NCBI RefSeq assembly: GCF_036325985.1
Contig: NZ_JAUHLI010000002.1
Location: forward strand, 186,001 to 250,000
Direction: 5' to 3'
DNA length: 64,000 nucleotides
From: Alkalimonas cellulosilytica
GTDB lineage: Bacteria; Pseudomonadota; Gammaproteobacteria; Enterobacterales; Alteromonadaceae
The notes under the pieces are model-generated. The model worked only from the letters and a program-made list of their open reading frames with translations. It had not been told where the DNA came from and did not search any database. A program made the position numbers and the translations under genes. Below are positions 9,144 through 17,143 of the stretch, in pieces. The stretch's first letter is position 1. Each line of letters starts with the position of its first letter.

Positions 9144-9977
9144 TCAGGTGCTTTCCCGCGCCAGTTTCCACTGCAAAAAGGCTTTGACCACCAAAGTGGC
9201 GATGGCAATCAGGGTCAAAATGGCCGCAGCAATAAAGGCACCGGCGGTGTTGTAGTCCTGTTGCAGCAACTCAATGTGCAGTGGCAAAGTGTTGGTCTGG
9301 CCGCGAATGGTGCCGGATACCACCGACACAGCGCCAAACTCACCGACAGCGCGGGCATTGGTCAGAATCACACCATACAGCAGGGCCCAGCGGATATTGG
9401 GCAGGGTAATGTCCCAGAACACCTTCCAGCCGCTGGCACCCAGCAGCACGGCGGCTTCTTCCTGCTCGGTGCCAAGCGTAGACATCAAAGGCACCAGCTC
9501 CCTTACTACAAAGGGGCAGGACACAAAGACCGTCACCATCACCAGGCCGGGCCAGGCGAACATCAGTTGTAAGTCGTATTGATCCAGCAGGTTGGCAAAA
9601 GGCCCGTTGGCACCATAAAGCAGCAAATACAGCAAACCGGCCACCACAGGGGAGACTGCAAAAGGAATGTCAATCAGCGTCAGCAGTAAGCGGCGGCCGG
9701 GAAAGGTAAAACGGGTGACACACCAGGCAATCAGGGTGCCAAACACCAGATTAATCGGCACCGTCAGGCCAGCGACAAACAAGGTCAGACCAATGGCGTG
9801 CAACATATCCGGCTCGGTCAGATTGTGCCAAAGCCCACCCAAGCCGGCCGACATGGCGGCGACAAAAATAAACACCAGTGGGATCACCAGCAGCAGCACC
9901 GTTAAGGTAACGCCGGTGCCAATCAAGACCGGGCGCAGCCAGCGCTGCTGGCTGTTCAGTTGGTTAGCGGGCTTCAT
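9144..9977 (-). CDS. cysW: Sulfate ABC transporter permease CysW
   Basis: A 277-residue inner-membrane permease with about six helices and the binding-protein-dependent transport domain. The EAA loop that docks on CysA reads EEAAVLLGASGWKVFWDITL at about 180-199, and LTNARAVGEFGAVSVVSG is characteristic of CysW. Its ATG overlaps the cysT stop codon (ATGA), which indicates translational coupling. It is the last gene of sbp-cysT-cysW and converges on the SLC13 permease gene with a 32-bp gap. It works with CysT, CysA and the periplasmic binding protein to import sulfate. Confidence 0.93.
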   Translation of the reverse strand: MKPANQLNSQQRWLRPVLIGTGVTLTVLLLVIPLVFIFVAAMSAGLGGLWHNLTEPDMLHAIGLTLFVAGLTVPINLVFGTLIAWCVTRFTFPGRRLLLTLIDIPFAVSPVVAGLLYLLLYGANGPFANLLDQYDLQLMFAWPGLVMVTVFVSCPFVVRELVPLMSTLGTEQEEAAVLLGASGWKVFWDITLPNIRWALLYGVILTNARAVGEFGAVSVVSGTIRGQTNTLPLHIELLQQDYNTAGAFIAAAILTLIAIATLVVKAFLQWKLAREST

Positions 9978-10819
9978 TTTAAGCCCCCGGTGATGTGCTG
10001 GTAGCGCTGCTGAATGCCATTGATGATAAAGAGCAGCAGCAAAGAGGCCAGCAGCACCACACTGGCAATGGCCGCAGCAGCAGCATAGTCAAATTCCTGC
10101 AGCCGGATAAAGATCATCAGCGAGGTGACTTCGGTTTGCCACGGCAGGTTGCCGGCAATAAAAATCACTGCACCAAACTCGCCTAGGCTGCGGGTAAAGG
10201 CCAGTGCGGTGCCGGTTAGTAGGGCCGGTTTAATTTCCGGCAAAATAATGCGGAAAAAGGTCTGAAAGGGGCTGGAGCCTAAGGTCGCAGCAGCTTCTTC
10301 GTACTCGGGGCCAAACTCTTCCAGCACCGGCTGCACGGTGCGCACCACAAAGGGCACACTGGTAAAAATCATCGCCAGTACAATGCCAAGCCAGGTGTAG
10401 GATACCTTAATATCCCACAGCGCCAGGTACTGGCCGAGCCAGCCCTGAGTGGAGAAAATAGCCGCCAGCGTCAGGCCGGCAACGGCCGTTGGCAAGGCAA
10501 AGGGCAGGTCCATCAGCCCATCCAGCAGTACCCGGCCGGGGAAGCGGTAACGGGTTAAAATCCAGGCCATCAACAGGCCAAAGAACAAATTAAAGATGCT
10601 GGCGACCAGAGCGGCTGAGGTAGTGACTTTGTAGGAGGCGACCACCCGCGGATCGCTGATGATGGCCCAGTACTCGGCCCAGCTCAGCTGCGCCGTTTGC
10701 ACCACCAAACCGGTGATGGGCAATAAAATCACCAGGCTGATAAAAAACAAGCTGCTGCCAAGGCTGATGGTAAAGCCTGGCAGCACCCGTTTGCTGCGAT
10801 TCGCCACAGATCCTAGCAT
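9974..10819 (-). CDS. cysT: Sulfate ABC transporter permease CysT (CysU)
   Basis: A 281-residue inner-membrane permease, partner of CysW. Helices start at about 20, and the EAA loop YEEAAATLGSSPFQTFFRII lies at about 185. The CysT-typical stretch AFTRSLGEFGAVIFIAGN follows, as does DLPFALPTAVAGLTLA earlier in the chain. The gene follows sbp after 18 bp and overlaps cysW by 4 bp, so the three genes form one operon. A GGAG lies rather far (about 12 nt) from the ATG; an alternative later start is not obvious. Confidence 0.93.
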   Translation of the reverse strand: MLGSVANRSKRVLPGFTISLGSSLFFISLVILLPITGLVVQTAQLSWAEYWAIISDPRVVASYKVTTSAALVASIFNLFFGLLMAWILTRYRFPGRVLLDGLMDLPFALPTAVAGLTLAAIFSTQGWLGQYLALWDIKVSYTWLGIVLAMIFTSVPFVVRTVQPVLEEFGPEYEEAAATLGSSPFQTFFRIILPEIKPALLTGTALAFTRSLGEFGAVIFIAGNLPWQTEVTSLMIFIRLQEFDYAAAAAIASVVLLASLLLLFIINGIQQRYQHITGGLK

Positions 10820-10837
10820 CTTAGCAACGCACTCCGC

Positions 10838-11845
10838 TTAACGACGCCGACGGCCTTCAGCCAGCAGCCGATCCAGCTCGGCGTTGTTGGCAAAATGTTC
10901 ACGATTGACCTGCTCCCAGCTGCCAAACACGGCTTCCACCGTAAACAGCTCGGTGGCAGGGAATTGCTCGGCCACTTCGGCTTTCACCGTGTCGTGATGT
11001 ACCCGGTAATAGTAGCTGGCCAGCAGCCGTTGCGCCGCTTCACTGTACAAAAACTCCAGATAGGCTTTGGCCTGGGTTTCGGTGCCGTTGCGACGGACAT
11101 TGCGATCAATCCAGGCCACCGGAAATTCGGCCAGCACATTGGTCGGCGGTACCACACGCTGCAGGCCCAGATCCGGATACTGTTTGATGATGTTGTTCAC
11201 TTCGGATTCAAAGGTGATCAAGACATCGCCGAGATTGCGGTCAATAAAAGAGGTGGTTGCACCGCGGCCGCCGGTATCAAACACCGCGACCCGGGCTAAA
11301 AACTCGGTCATCCAGGCGCGGGCAGCCTCGCGGTCATCGCCAAAGCGTTGCAGTGCATCGCCATAGGCGGCCAGGTAAGTGTAGCGAGCATTGCCGGAGG
11401 TTTTCGGGTTAGGGAATACCAGGCTGACGCCCTCTTTGGTCAAATCTTCCCAGCTTTGAATGCCTTTCGGATTGCCTTTACGTACTAAAAACGCCATGGT
11501 GGAGTAGTAAGGCGAGGCATTGTTTGGCAAACGTTCACGCCAGTTTTCCGGCAGCAGGTTGCCGCGCTGGTGCAGAATATCGATGTCAGTGCTTTGGTTA
11601 AAGGTCACCACATCGGCACGCAGCCCCTGAATAATGGCCTGCGCCTGGCGAGACGAGCCGCCATGCGACTGATTGATGGTGAGGGTTTCGCCGGTTTGCT
11701 GCTGCCAGTGCTGCACAAACAGCGGATTAATGTCGGCAAACAGTTCACGGGCAATGTCGTAGCTGCTGTTCAGCAGCTCTTTGGCCTGCAGTGGCAGCGC
11801 CAGTTGGGCTCCGAGCAGGGCAGCAGTCAGTAAAATAGCGCGCAT
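10838..11845 (-). CDS. sbp: Periplasmic sulfate-binding protein
   Basis: A 335-residue periplasmic receptor of the sulfate importer. An N-terminal signal peptide ends near ALPLQAKE (about residue 22). The conserved sulfate-binding segments are present: NSSYDIARELF, NQSHGGSSRQAQAI, ADVVTFNQSTDID, TSGNARYTYLAAYG and TGGRGATTSF. The ATG has GGAG 5 nt upstream. It is the first gene of sbp-cysT-cysW. The promoter must be in the 120-bp gap that also holds an 8-bp inverted repeat. It may bind thiosulfate as well (CysP-type); sequence alone does not separate the two. Confidence 0.92.
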   Translation of the reverse strand: MRAILLTAALLGAQLALPLQAKELLNSSYDIARELFADINPLFVQHWQQQTGETLTINQSHGGSSRQAQAIIQGLRADVVTFNQSTDIDILHQRGNLLPENWRERLPNNASPYYSTMAFLVRKGNPKGIQSWEDLTKEGVSLVFPNPKTSGNARYTYLAAYGDALQRFGDDREAARAWMTEFLARVAVFDTGGRGATTSFIDRNLGDVLITFESEVNNIIKQYPDLGLQRVVPPTNVLAEFPVAWIDRNVRRNGTETQAKAYLEFLYSEAAQRLLASYYYRVHHDTVKAEVAEQFPATELFTVEAVFGSWEQVNREHFANNAELDRLLAEGRRRR

Positions 11846-11900
11846 AGCAACTCCGAAATAGGCTTTGATTCAGCTAAGTTTAATATGCGCTGCAGTTACC

Positions 11901-11927
11901 ACAAAACGAAATGCTAGTCCGTTTTGT
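11901..11927. promoter_or_regulatory. Inverted repeat upstream of sbp
   Basis: Perfect 8-bp arms ACAAAACG and CGTTTTGT with an 11-nt spacer, 56 bp upstream of the sbp ATG and 40 bp beyond the chrA stop. The size fits an operator for the sulfate operon. It could also be part of a weak terminator of chrA, but there is no strong T-run. Which protein would bind is unknown. Confidence 0.35.
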
Positions 11928-11966
11928 TCTAGATAAGATGCAAAGGTGATAATCTACCCCCCTGCG

Positions 11967-13250
11967 TTAACCAACCAGCAATTGCCAGCCCATGCCCAGC
12001 AAAGCGCAGCTGCCGAGCAGAGTAAAAAGCCCACGTTTGAAGCCAAACAACAACAAGCAGGCAACAAGCGTCAGCGCCAGCATGGCAAGATTGATGCTAG
12101 CTAGCTCTGGCAACAGCAAGCGCAGGCCATAGCCCTCCAGAACCTGGCGCTCGGCAAAGAGCACATTCAAACCAAACCACAACGCCAGATTGGCAATCAC
12201 GCCCACTACAGCGGCGGTAATACCCGCCAGCGCTTTGGACAGCGCCTGATGATGGCGCAGCTTTTCGACGTAGGGTGCTCCGGCAAAGATCCAGACAAAG
12301 CAGGGCAAAAAGGTGACCCAGGTAGTGAGAAATGCGGCCAGCACAGCGCCACCAATGCCGTACTCCCGAAAGCCAGCCAGAAAACCAACAAATTGGGTGA
12401 CCAGGATCAGCGGGCCGGGCGTGGTTTCGGCCAGCCCCAGGCCATCGACCATTTCACCGGGTTGCAGCCAGCCGTAGTGCTCAACCCCTTGTTGGGCGAC
12501 ATAACCCAGCACCGCATAGGCACCACCAAAGGTGACTACGGCCAGCTTGGAGAAAAACAGCGCCAACTGGCTGAAAACCTGATCGCCACCCAGCAACCAC
12601 AACAGGCCAAAGACGGTCAGGGCCCAAAGCGCCGCACAGCCAATTGCCGCCGTTTTGGTGCCGGGGCGAAGCTCGGGCGATAACGATTGCGCTGGTTCAG
12701 GTGCTGCGCTTGCCGGGGAAAGCCTGGCACTGAGGTAACCCACCAAGCCTGCTCCAAGCACCACCAGTGGAAACGGCAGGTTAAACGCAAACAGGGCGAC
12801 AAAACCGCCGATGGCAAGAGCCCAGGCCAGCCGGTTTTTCAGCGCTTTCTGGCTGATGCGAAACAAGGCTTGCAGCACGATGGCCAGTACCGCCGCTTTT
12901 AAACCAAAGAACAATCCCTGCACCAGGGAGACATCGCCCAGCAGCACATAGAGCAAGGAAAGCCCTAAAATCAGCACAGCACCGGGGACAATAAACAAAA
13001 TACCGGCCACCAGGCCGCCCTTAACGCCATGCAACAGCCAGCCGATGTAGGTCGCCAGTTGCTGAGCCTCGGGCCCGGGCAGCATCATGCAGTAATTGAG
13101 CGCATGCAAAAAACGGGCTTCATCGACCCAGCGTTTTTCTTCCACCAAAATGCGATGCATCAGGGCAATTTGTCCGGCCGGGCCGCCAAAACTCAGCAGG
13201 CCTATGCGCCACCAGACGGCCAGGGCTTCACGAAAGGAGATATCGGACAT
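11967..13250 (-). CDS. chrA: Chromate transporter ChrA
   Basis: A 427-residue inner-membrane protein of the long, two-domain ChrA (CHR) family that expels chromate. The two homologous halves each begin with the conserved glycine-rich motif: SFGGPAGQIALMHR at about 20 and TFGGAYAVLGYVAQQ at about 240. Around ten hydrophobic helices are visible, and PGPEAQQLATYIG and TTPGPLILVTQFVGF are typical family blocks. The ATG at 13250 is preferred over the TTG at 13256 two codons earlier; neither has a strong ribosome site. It is co-oriented with and immediately upstream of sbp-cysTW. Chromate enters cells through sulfate importers, so the placement makes physiological sense. Confidence 0.92.
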   Translation of the reverse strand: MSDISFREALAVWWRIGLLSFGGPAGQIALMHRILVEEKRWVDEARFLHALNYCMMLPGPEAQQLATYIGWLLHGVKGGLVAGILFIVPGAVLILGLSLLYVLLGDVSLVQGLFFGLKAAVLAIVLQALFRISQKALKNRLAWALAIGGFVALFAFNLPFPLVVLGAGLVGYLSARLSPASAAPEPAQSLSPELRPGTKTAAIGCAALWALTVFGLLWLLGGDQVFSQLALFFSKLAVVTFGGAYAVLGYVAQQGVEHYGWLQPGEMVDGLGLAETTPGPLILVTQFVGFLAGFREYGIGGAVLAAFLTTWVTFLPCFVWIFAGAPYVEKLRHHQALSKALAGITAAVVGVIANLALWFGLNVLFAERQVLEGYGLRLLLPELASINLAMLALTLVACLLLFGFKRGLFTLLGSCALLGMGWQLLVG

Positions 13251-13331
13251 CAGCAAGGACTTTTCGTTATTTTAAAACAACAGTATAGCGATTTTTTCCG
13301 TGAATCCTATGACAAGGGTATGACAGCGGCT

Positions 13332-14423
13332 TCAGAGCGAACACAGTTCCGGCTTTACCCGTAACCCCGCCTGAAAATCCGCTGCCGGAATGGCCTCGGT
13401 TTTCACCACCCCTTGGTTGGACGTGACCCGGTGAATGTACTGGCCGTTGCCGGTGGCGATGCCAACGTGGGTGATGACGCCTTCAGCCCAGTTGCCATAG
13501 GTGTTTTGTAAAAACACCAGATCGCCGGGCTGCAGATCATCGATCTGCTCAATGCGCTGGCCAAACTCGTCACTGGCCAGGGAGTCCGCATGGGTCGGGT
13601 GCAACCGATCGTCCGGGCCTAGAAGATGGAGATCCCAGGGTGCCTGGGTTTGCAGTGTGGCAAAATGAGCGCCACAGGCGGCTTGCAGCACGGTACGGGT
13701 CCAGTTCATGCATTGCTCGGCCTGGCCCACCCGGTAATCCTGGCCTTGCCACAGCAGTGCTGTTTGATGGATCTGTTGGCCACTCGCTGACCAGTCGTTG
13801 GTGCTGCGAAACATGTGCAGCCAGAGATCGTCGCCAGTGCCGTTGTCGTTAATGGCGTATTCAAAGGCCGCTTGCGGGTAGCGGATGTTTTCTCCGGAGA
13901 CACTGCTGTCGTAGCTGCCTCTTTTTTGCAGATCCCAGCGACCATAAGGGTCGTGTACGATGTAGTACCCCTCGTCAAAATCGGTGACCACTACAATATG
14001 ACCGGATGGGGTGAACCAGCCATGCACAATCACCGGTCTGCCGGCGGCAAGCTCCGCCTGCAGCTGCATCAGAGTGCCATGCTCCAGGCTGTGAGCGCGC
14101 ATCGGGCTGCCGGCTTCGGCTGCCAATGCATTAAAGCCCTGCTGTAAGGCCGGCACAGTTTGCAGCAAACCAAAGCGCTGATACAGCTGGTCGGAGACCG
14201 TGGTTTCTGCGTTTGGATCTGTGATGCCAAAGTAGCTGGTGATCATGGCCAGGGAGGTCAGGCTGCAACTGGCATGAGGCCGGTGTTGATTGTCCAGCTG
14301 ACTGAAAAAGGGCACGGCTGACTGCGAAACCGGTTGCTCAGTCTGTGGTGGCAGGCTGTGACAGCCAGTCAAAAAAGAAGCAGCAAAAAGCAGCACAAGG
14401 GCGCGACCTGAAAACATAAGCAT
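13332..14423 (-). CDS. Lipoprotein with C39-like peptidase and NlpC/P60-type domains
   Basis: A 363-residue predicted lipoprotein: hydrophobic signal followed by the lipobox LTGC with Cys21. Domain 1 (about 36-200) is C39-like, with Cys53 in HASCSLTSLAM, His in GHIVVVTDF at about 145 and Asp in HDPYG. It is closely similar to the C-terminal domain encoded at 20869-22737. Domain 2 (about 215-355) resembles NlpC/P60: a candidate Cys in QCMNWTRTVLQ, then LQPGDLVFLQ and VITHVGIATGNGQYIH with the expected His. Both domains are papain-like, so the protein probably cuts peptides or peptidoglycan cross-links at the envelope. The NlpC cysteine context is atypical, so that domain could be a binding or altered-specificity version. 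Function not known. Confidence 0.75.
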   Translation of the reverse strand: MLMFSGRALVLLFAASFLTGCHSLPPQTEQPVSQSAVPFFSQLDNQHRPHASCSLTSLAMITSYFGITDPNAETTVSDQLYQRFGLLQTVPALQQGFNALAAEAGSPMRAHSLEHGTLMQLQAELAAGRPVIVHGWFTPSGHIVVVTDFDEGYYIVHDPYGRWDLQKRGSYDSSVSGENIRYPQAAFEYAINDNGTGDDLWLHMFRSTNDWSASGQQIHQTALLWQGQDYRVGQAEQCMNWTRTVLQAACGAHFATLQTQAPWDLHLLGPDDRLHPTHADSLASDEFGQRIEQIDDLQPGDLVFLQNTYGNWAEGVITHVGIATGNGQYIHRVTSNQGVVKTEAIPAADFQAGLRVKPELCSL

Positions 14424-14536
14424 AAAACCTCTTTGCTGTGGTGGTAGCTGGATTCATTCCAGCTTAAGCAGTATCAAGCAGCGATGGCAAATGAGCTTCC
14501 ATCGGCCAGACCGATAAAAGTGCTGAAGCTGCCGTG

Positions 14537-15961
14537 TTAAGCGCGCTTTTGTTGCTGGCTGGCCGGCAAGTGACCTTCTGCCTGCAAGTCGACGATGGTG
14601 CGCTCGATGGCCTGGCGCAAGGTGCGGACTATGGTGTCAACCTGCTCTTTGGTGATGGTCAGCGGGGGCGACATCACATTCAGGTGCACTATGGGCCGGA
14701 CAATAAGCCCCAAGGCTTCGGCATGATCCGAGATGCGTTTACCTATATCCAGCTCTTCCGGGAACAAGGCTTTGCTGACTTTATCACGCACATTCTCGAC
14801 GCAGACCATCAGTTGCATCCCCCGTACCTGGCCAACGATGGGTAAATCTTCCAGCGTTCTCATTTGCTGCTGAAAATAGGGGCCTATCTGCTGTACCCGC
14901 TGCAGCAATTGTTCGCGCTCAATGATGTCAATGTTTTTCAGCGCAGCAGCGCAAGCAATCGGGTGGCCGGAGTAGGTAAAGCCATGCGCAAAGCAGCGGC
15001 CATGACCGGGTTCGCTGATCACCTGATGGATGCGATCCGAGTAAATGCAGGCCCCCAGTGGCTGATAGCCGGAGGTCAGGCCTTTGGCGGTGGTAATGAT
15101 ATCCGGTTTGATGCCAAACCGATCCCAGGAGGCAAACCAGTGGCCGAGCCGGCCGAAAGACGTGACCACTTCATCCGATACATACAGAATGTCGTATTTT
15201 TTGCAAAGGGCCCAGCTGGCCTGATGGTACCCCTCGGGCGGCACGATAACGCCACCGGCACCCAAAATGGGTTCGGCAAAAAAAGCGGCCACCCGATCGG
15301 GCCCAATGGTTAAGATGGTGCTTTCCATTTCATCCAGCAGTTGCTGAAGGTACTCGGCTTCACTCAGCCCGGCAGGGGCGCGGTAATAATTGGGGCAAGA
15401 CAGGTGGTGAATAAAGTCCGTGATAAAATCAAACTCAGGTGGATGATCACCGGCTTTACCGCCTATCGACATCGACAGATAAGTACTGCCGTGGTAAGAA
15501 TTTTTGCGCGATAAAATATGCTTTTTCTCTGGCTTGCCCCGGCAGTTCTGGTAGTACTGGATCAGGCGGTAGGCGCTGTCCACTGCGGTGGAGCCGCCAC
15601 AGGTAAAAATGACATGATTCAGATCGCCCGGTGCCAGCCCAGCCAGTTTGGCGGCCAATTGCGTGGCCGGAATATTGGTCATATCGACAAAGGGATTGGC
15701 AAATGCCATGGTGCGGCATTGCTCGGCGATGGCATCGGCCATTTCGCTGCGGCCGAGGCCAATGTTGGTGCACCAAAGGCCACCGACGGCATCGAGATAA
15801 CGTTTGCCATGGCTGTCGGTAATGTAGCACCCTTCGGCGCTGGCAATCGGCAAGGCGCCTTGCTCGGCAAAAACATCGAATACAGTCCAGGGGTGGGTGA
15901 AGTGCTGTTTATCCAACTCAACCAGTTGGTCGGTGCTGGTGGCAGCGTTGTGCAACGTCAT
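14537..15961 (-). CDS. Class III pyridoxal-phosphate aminotransferase (omega-aminotransferase)
   Basis: A 474-residue fold-type I aminotransferase. The Schiff-base lysine is Lys293 in TTAKGLTSGYQPLG; the cofactor-nitrogen Asp is in ILYVSDEVVTSFGR (Asp263). The YHG motif after a glycine/serine phosphate-binding stretch (CGGSTAVDSA at 121-130, SYHGSTYLS at about 155) also fits. Overall it resembles the putrescine/omega-amino acid:pyruvate group (SpuC-like). Possible substrates are polyamines, beta-alanine or taurine. AGGAA lies 6 nt before the ATG. It follows a LysR gene and shares a 14-bp upstream sequence with the divergent TonB receptor, which suggests a joint catabolic regulon for an amine. 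Confidence 0.88.
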   Translation of the reverse strand: MTLHNAATSTDQLVELDKQHFTHPWTVFDVFAEQGALPIASAEGCYITDSHGKRYLDAVGGLWCTNIGLGRSEMADAIAEQCRTMAFANPFVDMTNIPATQLAAKLAGLAPGDLNHVIFTCGGSTAVDSAYRLIQYYQNCRGKPEKKHILSRKNSYHGSTYLSMSIGGKAGDHPPEFDFITDFIHHLSCPNYYRAPAGLSEAEYLQQLLDEMESTILTIGPDRVAAFFAEPILGAGGVIVPPEGYHQASWALCKKYDILYVSDEVVTSFGRLGHWFASWDRFGIKPDIITTAKGLTSGYQPLGACIYSDRIHQVISEPGHGRCFAHGFTYSGHPIACAAALKNIDIIEREQLLQRVQQIGPYFQQQMRTLEDLPIVGQVRGMQLMVCVENVRDKVSKALFPEELDIGKRISDHAEALGLIVRPIVHLNVMSPPLTITKEQVDTIVRTLRQAIERTIVDLQAEGHLPASQQQKRA

Positions 15962-16031
15962 GGCAGTTTCCTGTAGCGGTTTGCCCGGATAGGGCCTTGG
16001 CTAAGTTATAACCAAGGCGGCCTGGCAACAG

Positions 16032-16045
16032 CATTCCCTGTACAG
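16032..16045. promoter_or_regulatory. Candidate operator, copy 1 (upstream of aminotransferase)
   Basis: The 14-bp sequence CATTCCCTGTACAG, whose right half CTGTACAG is a palindrome, lies 71 bp upstream of the aminotransferase ATG. The exact reverse complement occurs at 17023-17036 between the LysR gene and the TonB receptor. Such sharing between two promoters of one locus suggests a regulator site. Confidence 0.5.
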
Positions 16046-16081
16046 GCAAGGTGGCGCGTGAAGCGCCCCCCTGAATGGGGG

Positions 16082-16981
16082 TTATTGCTTACTAAATTCG
16101 ATGCCGTGTTCGGTCAGCCGGTCCAGCAGCCATTGCAGCCCCTGACCAACCGGGCCTTCACTTTTCCAGATCATATCGACGCAATGCGGAAAAGACACCG
16201 CCTGATGGCTGGTGGGCAGTTTGATCAACGCACCGCTTTGCAGTTGCGGTTTGATCAAGTTCAGCGGCAGCTCGGCCCAGCCAAAGCCTTGCTGTACTGC
16301 CTGGATCAGCAGGGTGGAGCTGTTGGTGAACCAGATGTTGGTGGATAAGTCCGAGTCGAAGCGGCGAAAACCACTACTTGGATCGGTAATACGCAGGTGG
16401 CGGTACTGCGATAAATCGTAGGGGGTTACGGAGGACAGTTGTGCCAATGGGTGGCTGCTGCTGACCACAGTGCCATAGTGCACATGGGAAATGCCCCGAA
16501 AAGCGCACTCTTCCGGGTAGTCGTCCTGGCTGATGGCAATGGCCAGATCCACCTCGCCGTTTTGGATCAACTGGTAGCCCTGATGGTGGCTGGCTTTTAA
16601 CAGCATCAGGGCGGTATTGGGAAACTGCTCTTTAAACTCACTGACCACCGCCAGGATCATCTCTACCGGCAACGCCATATCGTCAAAAGCCAGCGCAATT
16701 TCGGTTTCCACATCCTGATTCAGATTCTGAATGCGGTGCATCAGGTTGTTGTAGCTTTTTAGCACCGACTTAATGTCGTTCAACAGTGCCAGGCCTTCAG
16801 CCGTCAGTGGTGGTGTGCGTTTGCTGCGGTCAAACACCTCAAAACCGACATCAATTTCCAGGTTGCTGATAAGACCACTGATGGAGGATTGGGCTTTACC
16901 CAGTTTGCGTGCGGCAGCCGAGAAGCTGCCGGTCTCAACCGTGGTTAAAAATGCCTGGAGTTGTTCAAATGAAAGTTGCAT
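16082..16981 (-). CDS. LysR-family transcriptional regulator
   Basis: A 299-residue LysR-type regulator. A winged helix at about 3-62 (GSFSAAARKLGKAQSSISGLISNLE) is followed by an effector-binding domain at about 88-295. GAGG lies 8 nt before the ATG. It sits between the aminotransferase gene (same strand, 120-bp gap) and the divergent TonB receptor. Copies of a 14-bp sequence lie in front of both, so it is the likely regulator of aminotransferase, receptor and MFS genes. The effector is unknown; an amine or its oxidation product is the natural guess. Confidence 0.9.
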   Translation of the reverse strand: MQLSFEQLQAFLTTVETGSFSAAARKLGKAQSSISGLISNLEIDVGFEVFDRSKRTPPLTAEGLALLNDIKSVLKSYNNLMHRIQNLNQDVETEIALAFDDMALPVEMILAVVSEFKEQFPNTALMLLKASHHQGYQLIQNGEVDLAIAISQDDYPEECAFRGISHVHYGTVVSSSHPLAQLSSVTPYDLSQYRHLRITDPSSGFRRFDSDLSTNIWFTNSSTLLIQAVQQGFGWAELPLNLIKPQLQSGALIKLPTSHQAVSFPHCVDMIWKSEGPVGQGLQWLLDRLTEHGIEFSKQ

Positions 16982-17022
16982 ACCGCTAACCTCAAACTAT
17001 CGCTTAAACCTATAGAAACTAA

Positions 17023-17036
17023 CTGTACAGGGAATG
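17023..17036. promoter_or_regulatory. Candidate operator, copy 2 (LysR / TonB receptor spacer)
   Basis: CTGTACAGGGAATG, the exact reverse complement of the copy at 16032-16045. It lies 42 bp upstream of the LysR ATG and 108 bp upstream of the TonB receptor ATG, so it could serve autoregulation and receptor control together. Confidence 0.5.
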
Positions 17037-17143
17037 TTGAACTGGTTAATCCTGACCATCGGCGAGCAAGAATTCATCAATGTAGCAGGATTTATTTGCT
17101 TGTACATTAAAACAATAGCCGGGCAACAGGAAGGAAATTCAGC

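Noticed and set aside
15994..16018. Inverted repeat GCCTTGG ... CCAAGGC upstream of the aminotransferase
   Set aside because: Short arms with an 11-nt loop and no duplicate elsewhere; the neighbouring 14-bp shared motif is the stronger regulatory candidate.
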